Below, piece by piece: positions 1 through 6,807 of a DNA stretch of 11,714 nt. Both the position numbers and the translations under genes were made by a program. The notes below the pieces were generated by a model, which was given only the letters and a program-made list of their open reading frames with translations, was not told the origin of the DNA and ran no database searches. The first letter of the stretch is position 1; each line of letters starts with the position of its first letter. The stretch covers positions 1 through 11,714 of the forward strand of contig AQSL01000092.1 in the NCBI GenBank assembly GCA_000403035.1, read 5' to 3'. Source of the DNA: Candidatus Latescibacter anaerobius SCGC AAA252-E07 (GTDB lineage: Bacteria; Latescibacterota; Latescibacteria; Latescibacterales; Latescibacteraceae).

Positions 1-2
1 AA

Positions 3-146
3 AAATTATATCGAAAACCTCATAAACAAAAACGTTTGGGGTATTATCAAATTGCACGGATATTGAATGATAAAGGAGTTCCGACCAGAACAGGTGTTTC
101 GTGGAATGGAATGACGATAAAAGGAATATTGGAAAGGAAGAAATAA
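3..146 (+). CDS. Serine-recombinase-type protein, C-terminal end only (5' truncated by window edge)
   Basis: An open frame enters from the left edge and ends at a TAA after 47 codons. It reads through GYYQIARILNDKGVPTRTG, then VSWNGMTIKGILERKK. The pattern IAxxLNxxGxPTrxG...W....v..IL is the conserved end of the 'Recombinase' domain found behind the catalytic resolvase domain in large serine recombinases. In that family the segment helps bind DNA during integration, excision or inversion. The catalytic serine domain would lie outside the window, so activity cannot be judged. A tRNA 3' fragment sits about 100 bp downstream, which fits a mobile-element border. Family assignment rests on this one motif. 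A different helix-turn-helix protein with a similar tail is possible. Confidence 0.6.
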   Translation, partial: KLYRKPHKQKRLGYYQIARILNDKGVPTRTGVSWNGMTIKGILERKK

Positions 147-249
147 GTTTTAAGAATAACATTACAAAAGGCGCTGACAATATACAGTGCTGAAGCCAAA
201 CAACGGAGTCACCACCGCATCAGATGGCAAAATCTCCTCAGGAGTTGAA

Positions 250-293
250 GGGCGATACTGGAATTGAACCAGTGACCACCTGCATGTCAAGCA
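250..293 (-). tRNA. Partial tRNA-Val(GAC): 3' half only, probable attachment-site remnant
   Basis: Read on the minus strand, this block has the anticodon loop TTGACAT (anticodon GAC, complement of 286-288), the 3' side of the anticodon stem GCAGG, and a variable region GTGGTC. A perfect 5-bp T-stem follows (ACTGG, loop TTCAATT, CCAGT; 257-273), then the acceptor 3' strand ATCGCCC ending at 250. The match to a bacterial tRNA-Val stops inside the 5' anticodon stem, where TATGC replaces the expected CCTGC. No D-arm or 5' acceptor strand follows, and CCA is not encoded. It cannot be a working tRNA. A fragment running from the anticodon loop to the acceptor end is the usual footprint of integrative elements that recombine into tRNA 3' ends. 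Confidence 0.6.
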
Positions 294-386
294 TATGGCT
301 TGCGATTTTCGGCATTCATCGTAAATCTTTAATATTCAACGCAAACCTCCATGGTTGCTAACTTTACTAATCTACCTCATTCTCCT

Positions 387-416
387 CACAGAACGCACAG
401 AACGCACAGAACGCAC
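387..416. repeat. Short tandem repeat, 9-bp unit x 3.3
   Basis: The unit CACAGAACG occurs three times head to tail (387-395, 396-404, 405-413), followed by a partial CAC. It lies in non-coding sequence about 100 bp from the tRNA fragment. No function is visible. Slippage expansion is the simplest explanation, though iterated 9-bp sites can also bind recombinase accessory proteins. Confidence 0.7.
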
Positions 417-525
417 CAAATATCACCAAATGTGGTAAGAATTGGCAAGGTCAATTTTGAGCCTTTGTTGAAGCTTTAATATTAATAATAAGAGATAACG
501 CGTCATTGCCGTCATCCTGTCATAT

Positions 526-545
526 GCCTGCTCGGTTGTGCAGGC
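526..545. other. GC-rich hairpin, 6-bp perfect stem
   Basis: GCCTGC (526-531) pairs with GCAGGC (540-545) around the 8-base loop TCGGTTGT. It sits in a patch much richer in G and C than the rest of the window. No U-tract follows on either strand, so it is not an obvious terminator. It may be part of an RNA or an element end; the sequence does not decide. Confidence 0.3.
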
Positions 546-979
546 GAAAGCAACCCGGCGCCTAAGGGGAAGCGTCTTTTCGAACATCACGTATAACCGC
601 TTCTCTAAAGAGTACGATTTTTTAAAGTGACATCATGATGCTATAAAAATGTAGGTAAAAATTATCCGGCACAGCATATACGTCACGTTCCAGATGGCTG
701 AGGTTGCGATAGACAAGAAATTGTTTGCTGAGATATTGTTTAAGATAGAACGATTGCGATGCTATTATGTTTAACTACACCGTTATTGGATTGATTCAAT
801 GGATACGTGTCTCAAAATGTGATATTTCTCTGTTTATCAAGCATATACGTAGTAAAATTGAACGATTAGCATGCAGAAAATACTTGCCAAAAGAACTTGG
901 AAAAGGTAATATTCGTTTATCAACAAGATTATGGGGAATTTTTTCTATTTATGAATTTGATATGGGGGACATTGGTCTA

Positions 980-1010
980 TTGATCTTTCTCATAAAATTT
1001 ATTATATAAT
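980..1010 (+). promoter_or_regulatory. Weak promoter candidate upstream of the 1099 gene
   Basis: TTGATC (980-985) and TATAAT (1005-1010) resemble -35 and -10 boxes, but the 19-base spacer is longer than ideal. The region is so AT-rich that chance matches are expected. FCB-group promoters often differ from this consensus. The site lies about 90 bp before the ATG at 1099. Confidence 0.2.
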
Positions 1011-1098
1011 ATTTCAACAAAAGTTACTCTTTCAAAGAAACAAATTATTAATATTTAAGGAATCTATCTTTAATTTATGGTAACGTTAAGGCTCATAA

Positions 1099-1980
1099 AT
1101 GAAATCTCCGGGAATATATTTTCTGTTAAAAATCTTAGTTTTTGTTTTAATAAATCTTTCTTGTTTTTCCTATAAAGAAGCTTTTTGTAAAGTCTGGGAG
1201 GATAGTGATTGGATTGTCTCAGTATGGGAATGTCGTGCTGAAAACATATCAAAAGGTGAGGCAATACAAAGGGCACTGGATGAAGCACGTACGATAGCAA
1301 TAGCATATGTTGTCGGTATAAAAGTAACGGATGATGTTATGATTAATCAAAATGAGCAGCGAGTTCTTTACGAAAGATTTACAAATATAAATACTTCCGG
1401 TCACATTGTTGCAGAGGAATATAAAGTATCTGAAATGGATGATTTCGGCACAGATAAACATGGAATTAGCATAAAAAAATATTCTGTTACTTTACGATGT
1501 AAAGTCGAAAAAGAGTATGGGATTCCCGATCCAACTTTTGATGTATCCTTTGAAATGAATAAAATAATTTATAAGTCAAAGGATACAATTGAACTTGAGA
1601 TAACAGCTAAAAAAGACTGTTATATAACTATACTTAATTTACACGAGCTAGAAAACAAAGTTTATATAATTTTCCCGAATGAATATGACAATGATAATTT
1701 TTTTAAAGCAAACACCAAAAGAATAATTCCTTCACCAAATAGAGGTATTGTATTGAGAGCTATTATTCCCGAGGGGAAAAACGAGTCAAGGGAACGGATA
1801 AAAGTAATTGCTACGAAAAAAAAGATAGATTTTTCTTTGGGTTTACCTAAAGAATCTATATATAATTATTATCCGACACCGGTTGCAGCAGGAAGTAAGA
1901 TAGGAAAAATTCTGGTAAACATGCCCCGTAATGAGTGGACACAAGAAACTCAAACTATATGGATTAAAAATAGGGATTAA
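1099..1980 (+). CDS. Secreted LPP20-like / DUF4384-like protein
   Basis: A 293-residue exported protein. The first 30 residues form a signal peptide (Lys, long hydrophobic stretch, processing near EAFC). Residues about 45-75 (GEAIQRALDEARTIAIAYVV) resemble the LPP20-type segment where an ARxxAxxx helix precedes a small beta domain. From about residue 145 a DUF4384-like beta domain follows: ELEITAKKDCYITILNL, then VYIIFPNEYDNDNFF, then RERIKVIATK. DUF4384 domains occur in envelope proteins, often near caspase-like, TPR or kinase modules; their biochemical role is not known. The start is supported by AAGG seven bases before the ATG. The gene stands alone on the plus strand and converges on the FHA genes across a hairpin. 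The LPP20 part is less certain than the DUF4384 part. Confidence 0.75.
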   Translation: MKSPGIYFLLKILVFVLINLSCFSYKEAFCKVWEDSDWIVSVWECRAENISKGEAIQRALDEARTIAIAYVVGIKVTDDVMINQNEQRVLYERFTNINTSGHIVAEEYKVSEMDDFGTDKHGISIKKYSVTLRCKVEKEYGIPDPTFDVSFEMNKIIYKSKDTIELEITAKKDCYITILNLHELENKVYIIFPNEYDNDNFFKANTKRIIPSPNRGIVLRAIIPEGKNESRERIKVIATKKKIDFSLGLPKESIYNYYPTPVAAGSKIGKILVNMPRNEWTQETQTIWIKNRD

Positions 1981-2032
1981 AAATTCGAATATTTTAATTT
2001 AGAATGCTGCGATACAAAATAGGGATTAAAAA
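1967..2032. repeat. 17-bp direct repeat pair overlapping a stop codon
   Basis: AAAATAGGGATTAAAAA occurs at 1967-1983, covering the TAA of the 1099 gene, and again at 2016-2032. The repeats start 49 bp apart, and a third partial copy (AAAATAGG) follows directly. The second copy immediately precedes the terminator hairpin. A local duplication that copied the gene end is the simplest reading. Confidence 0.7.
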
Positions 2033-2036
2033 AATA

Positions 2037-2087
2037 GGTTCAAGATAACTTAATGGACAAACAATATAAGTTAAGTTATCTTGAACC
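2037..2087 (-). terminator. Hairpin terminator ending the minus-strand operon
   Basis: Two perfect 17-base inverted arms (2037-2053 and 2071-2087, GGTTCAAGATAACTTAA and its complement) surround a 17-base loop. Read on the minus strand, the hairpin begins 5 bases after the stop codon of the FHA-TM gene and is followed by TATTTTTTTAAT. That U-rich tail suits intrinsic termination of minus-strand transcription. On the plus strand it is followed by AAAAATT, so termination of the convergent 1099 gene is less clear, though the fold may still shield both ends. The stem is AT-rich for a terminator. Confidence 0.7.
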
Positions 2088-2092
2088 AAAAA

Positions 2093-2749
2093 TTAATATC
2101 TTTTTCTTTTTTCCAAATCATTTAAAACTTCTCTCATTTTTATTTGGTTAGAGGGTTCTATACCTAACACCATCAATTCGTTAAGAACATCAGATAATTC
2201 GATTACCGACTCTTCATATCCTGTTAGTGATTTAGAATCCAAAACTTTCTGGGCATCCTCAATTGCATTTTTTATACGTATCTGTCTATTTTCTACTTGA
2301 AATGTTTTATCAGAATCAAAGCGGTAAAATGGTGGGATTTTATTAATAATAATGAATATTCCAGAAAATATACCTATTATAACTATTATAGTTATTAGTA
2401 ACTTTGTAAATTTATGACTATTTATTTTTATAAACAGAACTTTATTAATAAGACCATTTTCTCTTTCACTTCGAACAATTAATGAATAGTGGCCAATATT
2501 TATAATGTCATTTCCCTTAAGGATATGAGGAGATTTAATTCGATTAGCATTCAAGTATACTTCTGTTCTTTCCGAAAAAGGTGTAATATATATGTTTTCT
2601 TCAAATCTCGTAAACATTGCATGTTCAGGATATATACTATCATCTTTAAGTACAATTTGAGCATTTTTAGAACTTCCGATATTACATTCGATTTGTTTAA
2701 TATCATAAGTAGCTTTAATATCAGTTCTTAATTGTACATTTACATGCAT
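2093..2749 (-). CDS. FHA-like domain protein with one transmembrane segment
   Basis: A 218-residue protein. Residues 1-95 form an FHA-like beta sandwich: CNIGSSKNAQIVLKDDSIY, then PEHAMF, a central stretch, and GNDIINIGHYSLIVRS. FHA domains bind phosphothreonine peptides. Here the usual GR pair is GS (residues 25-26) and the NG turn is not clear, so ligand binding may be weakened or lost. A strong transmembrane helix spans about 116-136 (LLITIIVIIGIFSGIFIIIN), followed by an 80-residue mostly helical tail. The FHA part is probably cytoplasmic. GGGAAGA lies 8 bases before the ATG. It is the last gene before the terminator and lies 141 bp after the other FHA gene, so it may have its own promoter. 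The domain call rests on fold pattern and is moderately sure. Confidence 0.7.
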   Translation of the reverse strand: MHVNVQLRTDIKATYDIKQIECNIGSSKNAQIVLKDDSIYPEHAMFTRFEENIYITPFSERTEVYLNANRIKSPHILKGNDIINIGHYSLIVRSERENGLINKVLFIKINSHKFTKLLITIIVIIGIFSGIFIIINKIPPFYRFDSDKTFQVENRQIRIKNAIEDAQKVLDSKSLTGYEESVIELSDVLNELMVLGIEPSNQIKMREVLNDLEKRKRY

Positions 2750-2890
2750 TTAACTATTCTTCCCAATTACTAATAAATTAATACTTTTATCGATAGCAAA
2801 CGAAAGCTGAAATTAAAGGGAATTACTATTGATTTTATATGATAATACTTTAATTTACATTATATTACATTTATTGAGTCTGCATTATTC

Positions 2891-3187
2891 TTATTTAAAT
2901 TCAAACAGAAAAAGCACAGGACCCACACCTATTGTTGATTTATTTCTTAACAAAACATTTCTTTTATGCACACTTTTTCCATTAATCCAGGTCCCATTTG
3001 AGCTTTTATCAAATAATTCAAATGCACCGTGCTCAGTTCGTTTAATAACACAATGGTTCAACGATACAAAAATATCCCGAATACAAAAATCATTTTCTTC
3101 TTTTCGACCTATTGAGAATGATTCTTCACGGATTTCTCTTACGAAACCTTTGAAAGGCCCCCTTAATACTTTGATAGTTGGTATCAT
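2891..3187 (-). CDS. Stand-alone FHA domain protein
   Basis: A 98-residue protein made almost only of one canonical FHA domain. The phosphopeptide-binding signature is complete: SIGRKEEND with the GR pair at 27-28, VSLNHCVI with Ser42 and His45, and KSSNGTWING at 61-70. FHA domains recognise phosphothreonine, usually made by Ser/Thr kinases of the PknB type; no kinase lies in this window. There is no signal peptide or membrane helix, so it should be cytoplasmic. No clear Shine-Dalgarno precedes the ATG at 3187. It is 103 bp from the lipoprotein gene upstream and on the same strand. Its intact binding residues contrast with the degenerate, membrane-anchored FHA protein downstream. The two could act as a pair, but that is inference. 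Confidence 0.88.
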   Translation of the reverse strand: MIPTIKVLRGPFKGFVREIREESFSIGRKEENDFCIRDIFVSLNHCVIKRTEHGAFELFDKSSNGTWINGKSVHKRNVLLRNKSTIGVGPVLFLFEFK

Positions 3188-3290
3188 AGATCAAAATTCA
3201 CAATTTAAATTAAGCATATTTTGCTTAGGTTAATTAAACGACAATTGTTCAACATTTATTTTTGGATCAGTATATCCACTCCCAGTTCAT

Positions 3291-3782
3291 TTATAAATTA
3301 TCTCGGATAATCCCAATAATAGGATTAACATCTCCTTCAAACATATCAGGCGGTACTGGATCCTCTTGCACATTTTCTCTACCTAATATAACTCGCAATA
3401 TATTTTTTTCTTTTGTACTACCCACAAGAGAGCTGTTTTTTACCGAAAAATAAATTGAGCCTTTCAAATCACCTATTTTTGTAGTCGCTTCTAATTTATA
3501 TTTCCCATCAGCGAGATTTTCTAATATAAACGCTCCTTTTATTACCGGTTTTGTTAGCTCTTTGTTTAAATTAATATCAAAATATTTAGCAGTACAATTC
3601 AAACTGTCGGGAACAGCCCGGTTACTACCTATTACAACAACCCCAGTAATAATAAATTGGATTTTACTAGATTTATTGCTACCAGGTCTTGTTGTAGTTT
3701 GTTTAAAAATTTCACATCCAATAATTACTAAACTTACCATAAAAAGAAATGAAAATAAAAAATCACGCCCCTTAAATTTCAT
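3291..3782 (-). CDS. Small lipoprotein with carboxypeptidase-regulatory-like beta domain
   Basis: A 163-residue predicted lipoprotein. The N-terminus MKFKGRDFLFSFLFMVSL leads into the lipobox VIIGC, so Cys23 should be lipidated and the protein held at the outer or inner membrane. The rest is beta-rich, with GAFILENLADGKYKLEATT resembling carboxypeptidase-regulatory or PEGA-like sandwiches that bind cell-wall or surface partners. The ATG at 3782 is chosen because GGGGG lies 7 bases upstream; a TTG at 3803 in the same frame has no such site and would delay the lipobox. It follows the DppF gene by 49 bp, consistent with the same transcript. No specific family is recognised. It might be a transporter accessory or just an envelope protein. 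Confidence 0.75.
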   Translation of the reverse strand: MKFKGRDFLFSFLFMVSLVIIGCEIFKQTTTRPGSNKSSKIQFIITGVVVIGSNRAVPDSLNCTAKYFDINLNKELTKPVIKGAFILENLADGKYKLEATTKIGDLKGSIYFSVKNSSLVGSTKEKNILRVILGRENVQEDPVPPDMFEGDVNPIIGIIRDNL

Positions 3783-3831
3783 ATTTAATCCCCCATAAAT
3801 CAAAAAATTCAGTTACCATCTTATTTTTTTA

Positions 3832-4632
3832 TTAAATCTCAAGTATAGCATCTAATAATTCCTTCGTAAAAGGATGATGTGCATTATCTTTCGTTGCTTT
3901 CTCTGTCATTAATGTTTCCACAATTCTACCATTTTCCATTACTTCAATATGTTGACACCATTGACGAACAAGCCTGAGATCATGTGAAATGAGAAGAATA
4001 GCCATATTATTTTCACGATTTCGTCGAGAAAGAATGTTCATCACTTGCTGCTTGATAGATGAGTCCAGGTTGGATGTAACTTCATCCGCAATAATCAATT
4101 CAGGATTCATAGCAAGTCCTCTGGCAAGAGAAACACGTCTTTTTTCACCTCCACTTAGTTCAAAAGGATTCTTTTTTTCACAAAAGAATAAATTCATTTC
4201 TTCAAGAAGTTCTTTTACCTTTTCTTGTCTGTCTTTTTTTGACAGAGATGTATATAATTTAATCGGTTCTTCGATAATATGAAAAACTGACATATGAGGA
4301 TTCAATGAAGCTGAGGGGTCTTGAAATAACATCCTGACCCTGCTTCTAAAATCACGTAACTCCTCATTGTTCAACGAATGAACTTTTTTACCTTTATAAT
4401 AAACCGATCCGCTATCAGGAAATAAAAGTCTTGCCGCTATTCGAGCTAATGTGGACTTTCCACAACCTGTCCTGCCGACAAGACCTACAAATTCTCCTTT
4501 ATCTACACTAAATGAAACACTATCAACAGCACAAAAATCACTCTCAGTTCTTTCAGTTTTTGACAGCATGTTTCCTAGCTTTGAACGGTGAAAAATTTTT
4601 TTAACATTAATAAATTCCAGCAAATGATCCAT
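3832..4632 (-). CDS. dppF: Peptide/nickel ABC transporter ATP-binding protein (DppF/OppF type)
   Basis: A 266-residue ABC ATPase that would drive import with the DppD-type partner. Visible motifs: Walker A GRTGCGKST (53-61), Q-loop FQDPSASLNP (from 103), signature LSGGEKRR (159-166), Walker B LIIADE with the catalytic Glu (179-184), D-loop SNLD, and H-loop ISHDL with His217. The second half of Walker B reads EVTSNLD where relatives have EPTS(A/G)LD. It ends shortly after HHPFTKELL, so the long C-terminal oligopeptide extension with its cysteines is absent; it is shorter than E. coli DppF. The ATG at 4632 is preferred over an in-frame start at 4701, which would overlap the previous gene, because AAAAGG sits 6 bases upstream and MDHLLEFINV is the normal family beginning. 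Confidence 0.9.
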   Translation of the reverse strand: MDHLLEFINVKKIFHRSKLGNMLSKTERTESDFCAVDSVSFSVDKGEFVGLVGRTGCGKSTLARIAARLLFPDSGSVYYKGKKVHSLNNEELRDFRSRVRMLFQDPSASLNPHMSVFHIIEEPIKLYTSLSKKDRQEKVKELLEEMNLFFCEKKNPFELSGGEKRRVSLARGLAMNPELIIADEVTSNLDSSIKQQVMNILSRRNRENNMAILLISHDLRLVRQWCQHIEVMENGRIVETLMTEKATKDNAHHPFTKELLDAILEI

Positions 4633-4676
4633 TTGGTACCTTTTAATGTGTATTTTATCCCAATTATATTTTAGAA

Positions 4677-5711
4677 TTAACTGCCCTGATATTTCCAGCA
4701 CTTGATAAAATGATTCTTTTCTGCTTCTATCATTGGGGGATCTTTTTCGGAACAGGATTCTTTTTTTAATTTACATCTTTTTGCAAAAATACAACCCGGT
4801 GTATCGCTAGAAATAAATGTCCTCGAATGTCCCAAATCATCTGAACTCTTTCCGACAGCTGCATTTAGAAGTTCATCGGTATATGGATGACGCCATTTTC
4901 CTTTGGTGACATCTTCCCGCGTACCGGTTTCAACAATTCTACCACCAACTATTACTGCTAAACGATCAAAGTAATTTACAGCAATTCCTAAATCATGTGT
5001 AATAAAAAGCAACGAAAGCCCATGTTTTTTTGACAACTGCTGTATCAAATCTAATATTTTTTTCTGGGTTATTGTATCCAGTGCTGTAGTAGGTTCATCA
5101 GCTATTATAAGAGGTGGATTGGATGCAAGTGCAACAGATATCATAACACGCTGTATCATCCCGCCACTTAACTCAAAAACATATTGGTTCTGGACTTTCT
5201 CAGGGTTCTCCAATTGAACGGATTTCAGCCAATCTATTACCAAATCATTCATAGTCATATCTGAGATATTTGGTTTGTTTTTTTTTATGGATTCAATAAC
5301 ATGTTCACGCACTTTAAAAAGTGGATCCATACTTTTAAATGGTTCTTGAAACACCATACCGATATTAATTCCCCGAATACCTTTCATCTGGTGCTGATGT
5401 TTTTTCCGCCACTTGTTAAAAATATTCATCCTTATCATACTTTCCCTATTTCTATCGTATGAAGGAAGTTTATCAAGAAGATTTTTTCCGCGCAGGATTA
5501 TTTTACCGTTAATTATTCCGGGATATCCTTCCAGAAGACCCATAATCGAATTGGCAAGCACAGTTTTTCCGGCACCAGATTCTCCGATTAGACCGAATAT
5601 TTCACCATACTCAATTTTTAATGAGACACTATTTAATGCATAAAAAGCATTTCCTCCTTTTTCAAGAAATTCGACGGTCAAGTTTTCAACACTGAGAAGT
5701 GGAACTTTCAT
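4677..5711 (-). CDS. dppD: Peptide/nickel ABC transporter ATP-binding protein (DppD/OppD type) with inserted basic segment
   Basis: A 344-residue ABC ATPase. Motifs: Walker A GESGAGKTV (43-51), Q-loop FQEPFKSMDP (Gln122), signature LSGGMIQR (181-188), Walker B LIIADEPTTALD (201-212), H-loop ITHDLG (His239), and RHPYTDELL. The C-terminal oligopeptide domain keeps four cysteines (307, 313, 320, 338; C-x5-C-x6-C-x17-C), the pattern linked to an iron-sulfur cluster in DppD-type subunits. About 25 extra residues rich in Lys, Arg and His lie between Walker A and the Q-loop (roughly 87-110), compared with E. coli DppD. The ATG at 5711 begins the normal MKVPLLSVENLTVEF start; a TTG at 5756 in frame is an alternative, and neither has a strong ribosome site. 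It lies between the DppC and DppF genes. Confidence 0.9.
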   Translation of the reverse strand: MKVPLLSVENLTVEFLEKGGNAFYALNSVSLKIEYGEIFGLIGESGAGKTVLANSIMGLLEGYPGIINGKIILRGKNLLDKLPSYDRNRESMIRMNIFNKWRKKHQHQMKGIRGINIGMVFQEPFKSMDPLFKVREHVIESIKKNKPNISDMTMNDLVIDWLKSVQLENPEKVQNQYVFELSGGMIQRVMISVALASNPPLIIADEPTTALDTITQKKILDLIQQLSKKHGLSLLFITHDLGIAVNYFDRLAVIVGGRIVETGTREDVTKGKWRHPYTDELLNAAVGKSSDDLGHSRTFISSDTPGCIFAKRCKLKKESCSEKDPPMIEAEKNHFIKCWKYQGS

Positions 5712-5765
5712 ATTTCCGTTAGCATTTAGTTTACAGTTACAATAAAAATTATTCAATTATTCTTG

Positions 5766-6779
5766 TTAAATGATTCTGCGTGATTTGTAATCAAATAATT
5801 TAATTAATCCGTTTCCCAATGATTGAAAAGAAACAATGCTTATTATAATTGCAAAAGTCGGGAAAAGGGATGGCCACAGATTGCCATTAACAAATAAAAA
5901 AAGTCCCTCCTTAACCATATAGCCCCAGCTTAAATCTTCACCCAATGCACCGCTACCAATAAAACTAAGGCTTGTTTCTATTAATACAGCCTCCGCATAG
6001 GTAAATGCAGCTTGAGCAATAAGAAGAGGTAAACAGTTGTAAAAAAGAATATGTTTGACAATAATTGATGATGTTGGTATTCCCATTTCTATAGCTGCAA
6101 TAATGAAATCATGCTGACGTAGAGAATAAATTTGCTGCTCAATAATCGTTCCAATACGTGGTGCTACAAGCACACCAAAAGAAATCATTATTACATGTAT
6201 GTCGATTTTTGTTGCAGCCATAACAATAATAATACCAACAAATAAAGGGATTGAACGAATAGAATCCTGGATACCTTTCCCGAGTGACCCCAACCACGAA
6301 TCAACAAAATATCCACTGAATATACCGAGTATACACCCTAAAAGTAAGGCAATCATCACAGCTAAAAAACACGGTACTAAATAAGTGTTTGCTGCAGCAA
6401 CTACACGAACAAATACATCTTTCCCATAATAGTCAGTCCCAAAAATGAATTTTTTTTGAACTTTTTTATTATAATCCCTGGATTCTCCTGCAACCATCTG
6501 ATTTTCCATGTTTAATGGGGTGAGAAAATCCTCTTCAAATAATAAGTCTTCATCCCCATCTAAAAAGTTATCATCCTTATAAACCTCGATTTTTTTTCCC
6601 CATAGTGTTAAGGATCTTAAAATAGGGTTATATGGAGTAATGAGTCTATAATCTTCATAAGTTTTTATAGGATCCCTGGAGCGACCATAATACGAAGCGA
6701 TAATCATTATTATTATTACAGAAATTCCCCAGGCAATTGAAATAATTCCTTTTCTTCTTAAATACCTAAGCCAATTCAT
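5766..6779 (-). CDS. dppC: Peptide/nickel ABC transporter permease (DppC/OppC type) with long periplasmic loop
   Basis: A 337-residue inner-membrane permease. A first membrane helix (about 13-29) is followed by the family motif PYNPI (49-53) and, much later, FGTDYYGKDVFVRVV (113-127), the GTDxxGRD landmark of DppC proteins. About five further helices follow, with the ATPase-contact EAA loop DFIIAAIEMGIPTSS (224-238) and the typical ETSLSFIGSGA...LSWGYM region (268-288). The loop between helix 1 and the GTD motif is about 84 residues against about 32 in E. coli DppC, and is very acidic in its middle (DGDEDLLFEEDF). That loop should face the periplasm, where the binding protein docks. The gene follows the DppB gene by 28 bp. 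No strong Shine-Dalgarno precedes the ATG. Confidence 0.9.
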   Translation of the reverse strand: MNWLRYLRRKGIISIAWGISVIIIMIIASYYGRSRDPIKTYEDYRLITPYNPILRSLTLWGKKIEVYKDDNFLDGDEDLLFEEDFLTPLNMENQMVAGESRDYNKKVQKKFIFGTDYYGKDVFVRVVAAANTYLVPCFLAVMIALLLGCILGIFSGYFVDSWLGSLGKGIQDSIRSIPLFVGIIIVMAATKIDIHVIMISFGVLVAPRIGTIIEQQIYSLRQHDFIIAAIEMGIPTSSIIVKHILFYNCLPLLIAQAAFTYAEAVLIETSLSFIGSGALGEDLSWGYMVKEGLFLFVNGNLWPSLFPTFAIIISIVSFQSLGNGLIKLFDYKSRRII

Positions 6780-6807
6780 ATATTTAACACTTTCATATAA
6801 CTTGCTA

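Larger units (their letters stand above)
147..1098. other. Gene-poor stretch with mobile-element traces
   Basis: No convincing gene is visible between the recombinase tail and the secreted protein at 1099. The stretch contains a tRNA-Val 3' half (250-293), a 9-bp tandem repeat (387-416), and a patch around 500-600 that is clearly richer in G and C than the rest of the window and includes a hairpin (526-545). There is also an unstarted minus-strand frame of 50 codons (622-774), which reads like a protein tail (HLERDVYAVPDNFYLHFYS) but matches no family I recognise. The 80-codon plus-strand frame at 767-1009 has no homology I can name and no clear ribosome site. The overall picture is of decayed or scrambled sequence at an insertion hot spot. 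Confidence 0.5.

Noticed and set aside
387..416. CRISPR-like repeat
   Set aside because: Units are 9 bp and directly adjacent with no spacers, so this is a simple tandem repeat.
767..1009. 80-codon plus-strand frame
   Set aside because: No ribosome site, no recognisable domain, and compositionally like the AT-rich spacer. It may be chance or a remnant.
3211..3227. Small inverted repeat TAAGCA-TATTT-TGCTTA between lipoprotein and FHA genes
   Set aside because: A 6-bp AT-rich stem without U-tract on the minus strand, not distinguishable from chance in this composition.
2829..3233. 134-codon plus-strand frame
   Set aside because: It is antisense to the canonical FHA gene at 2891-3187 and has no domain of its own.
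4633..4701. Upstream in-frame start for the DppF gene
   Set aside because: It would overlap the DppD gene and add residues unlike the family. The ATG at 4632 has a good ribosome site.
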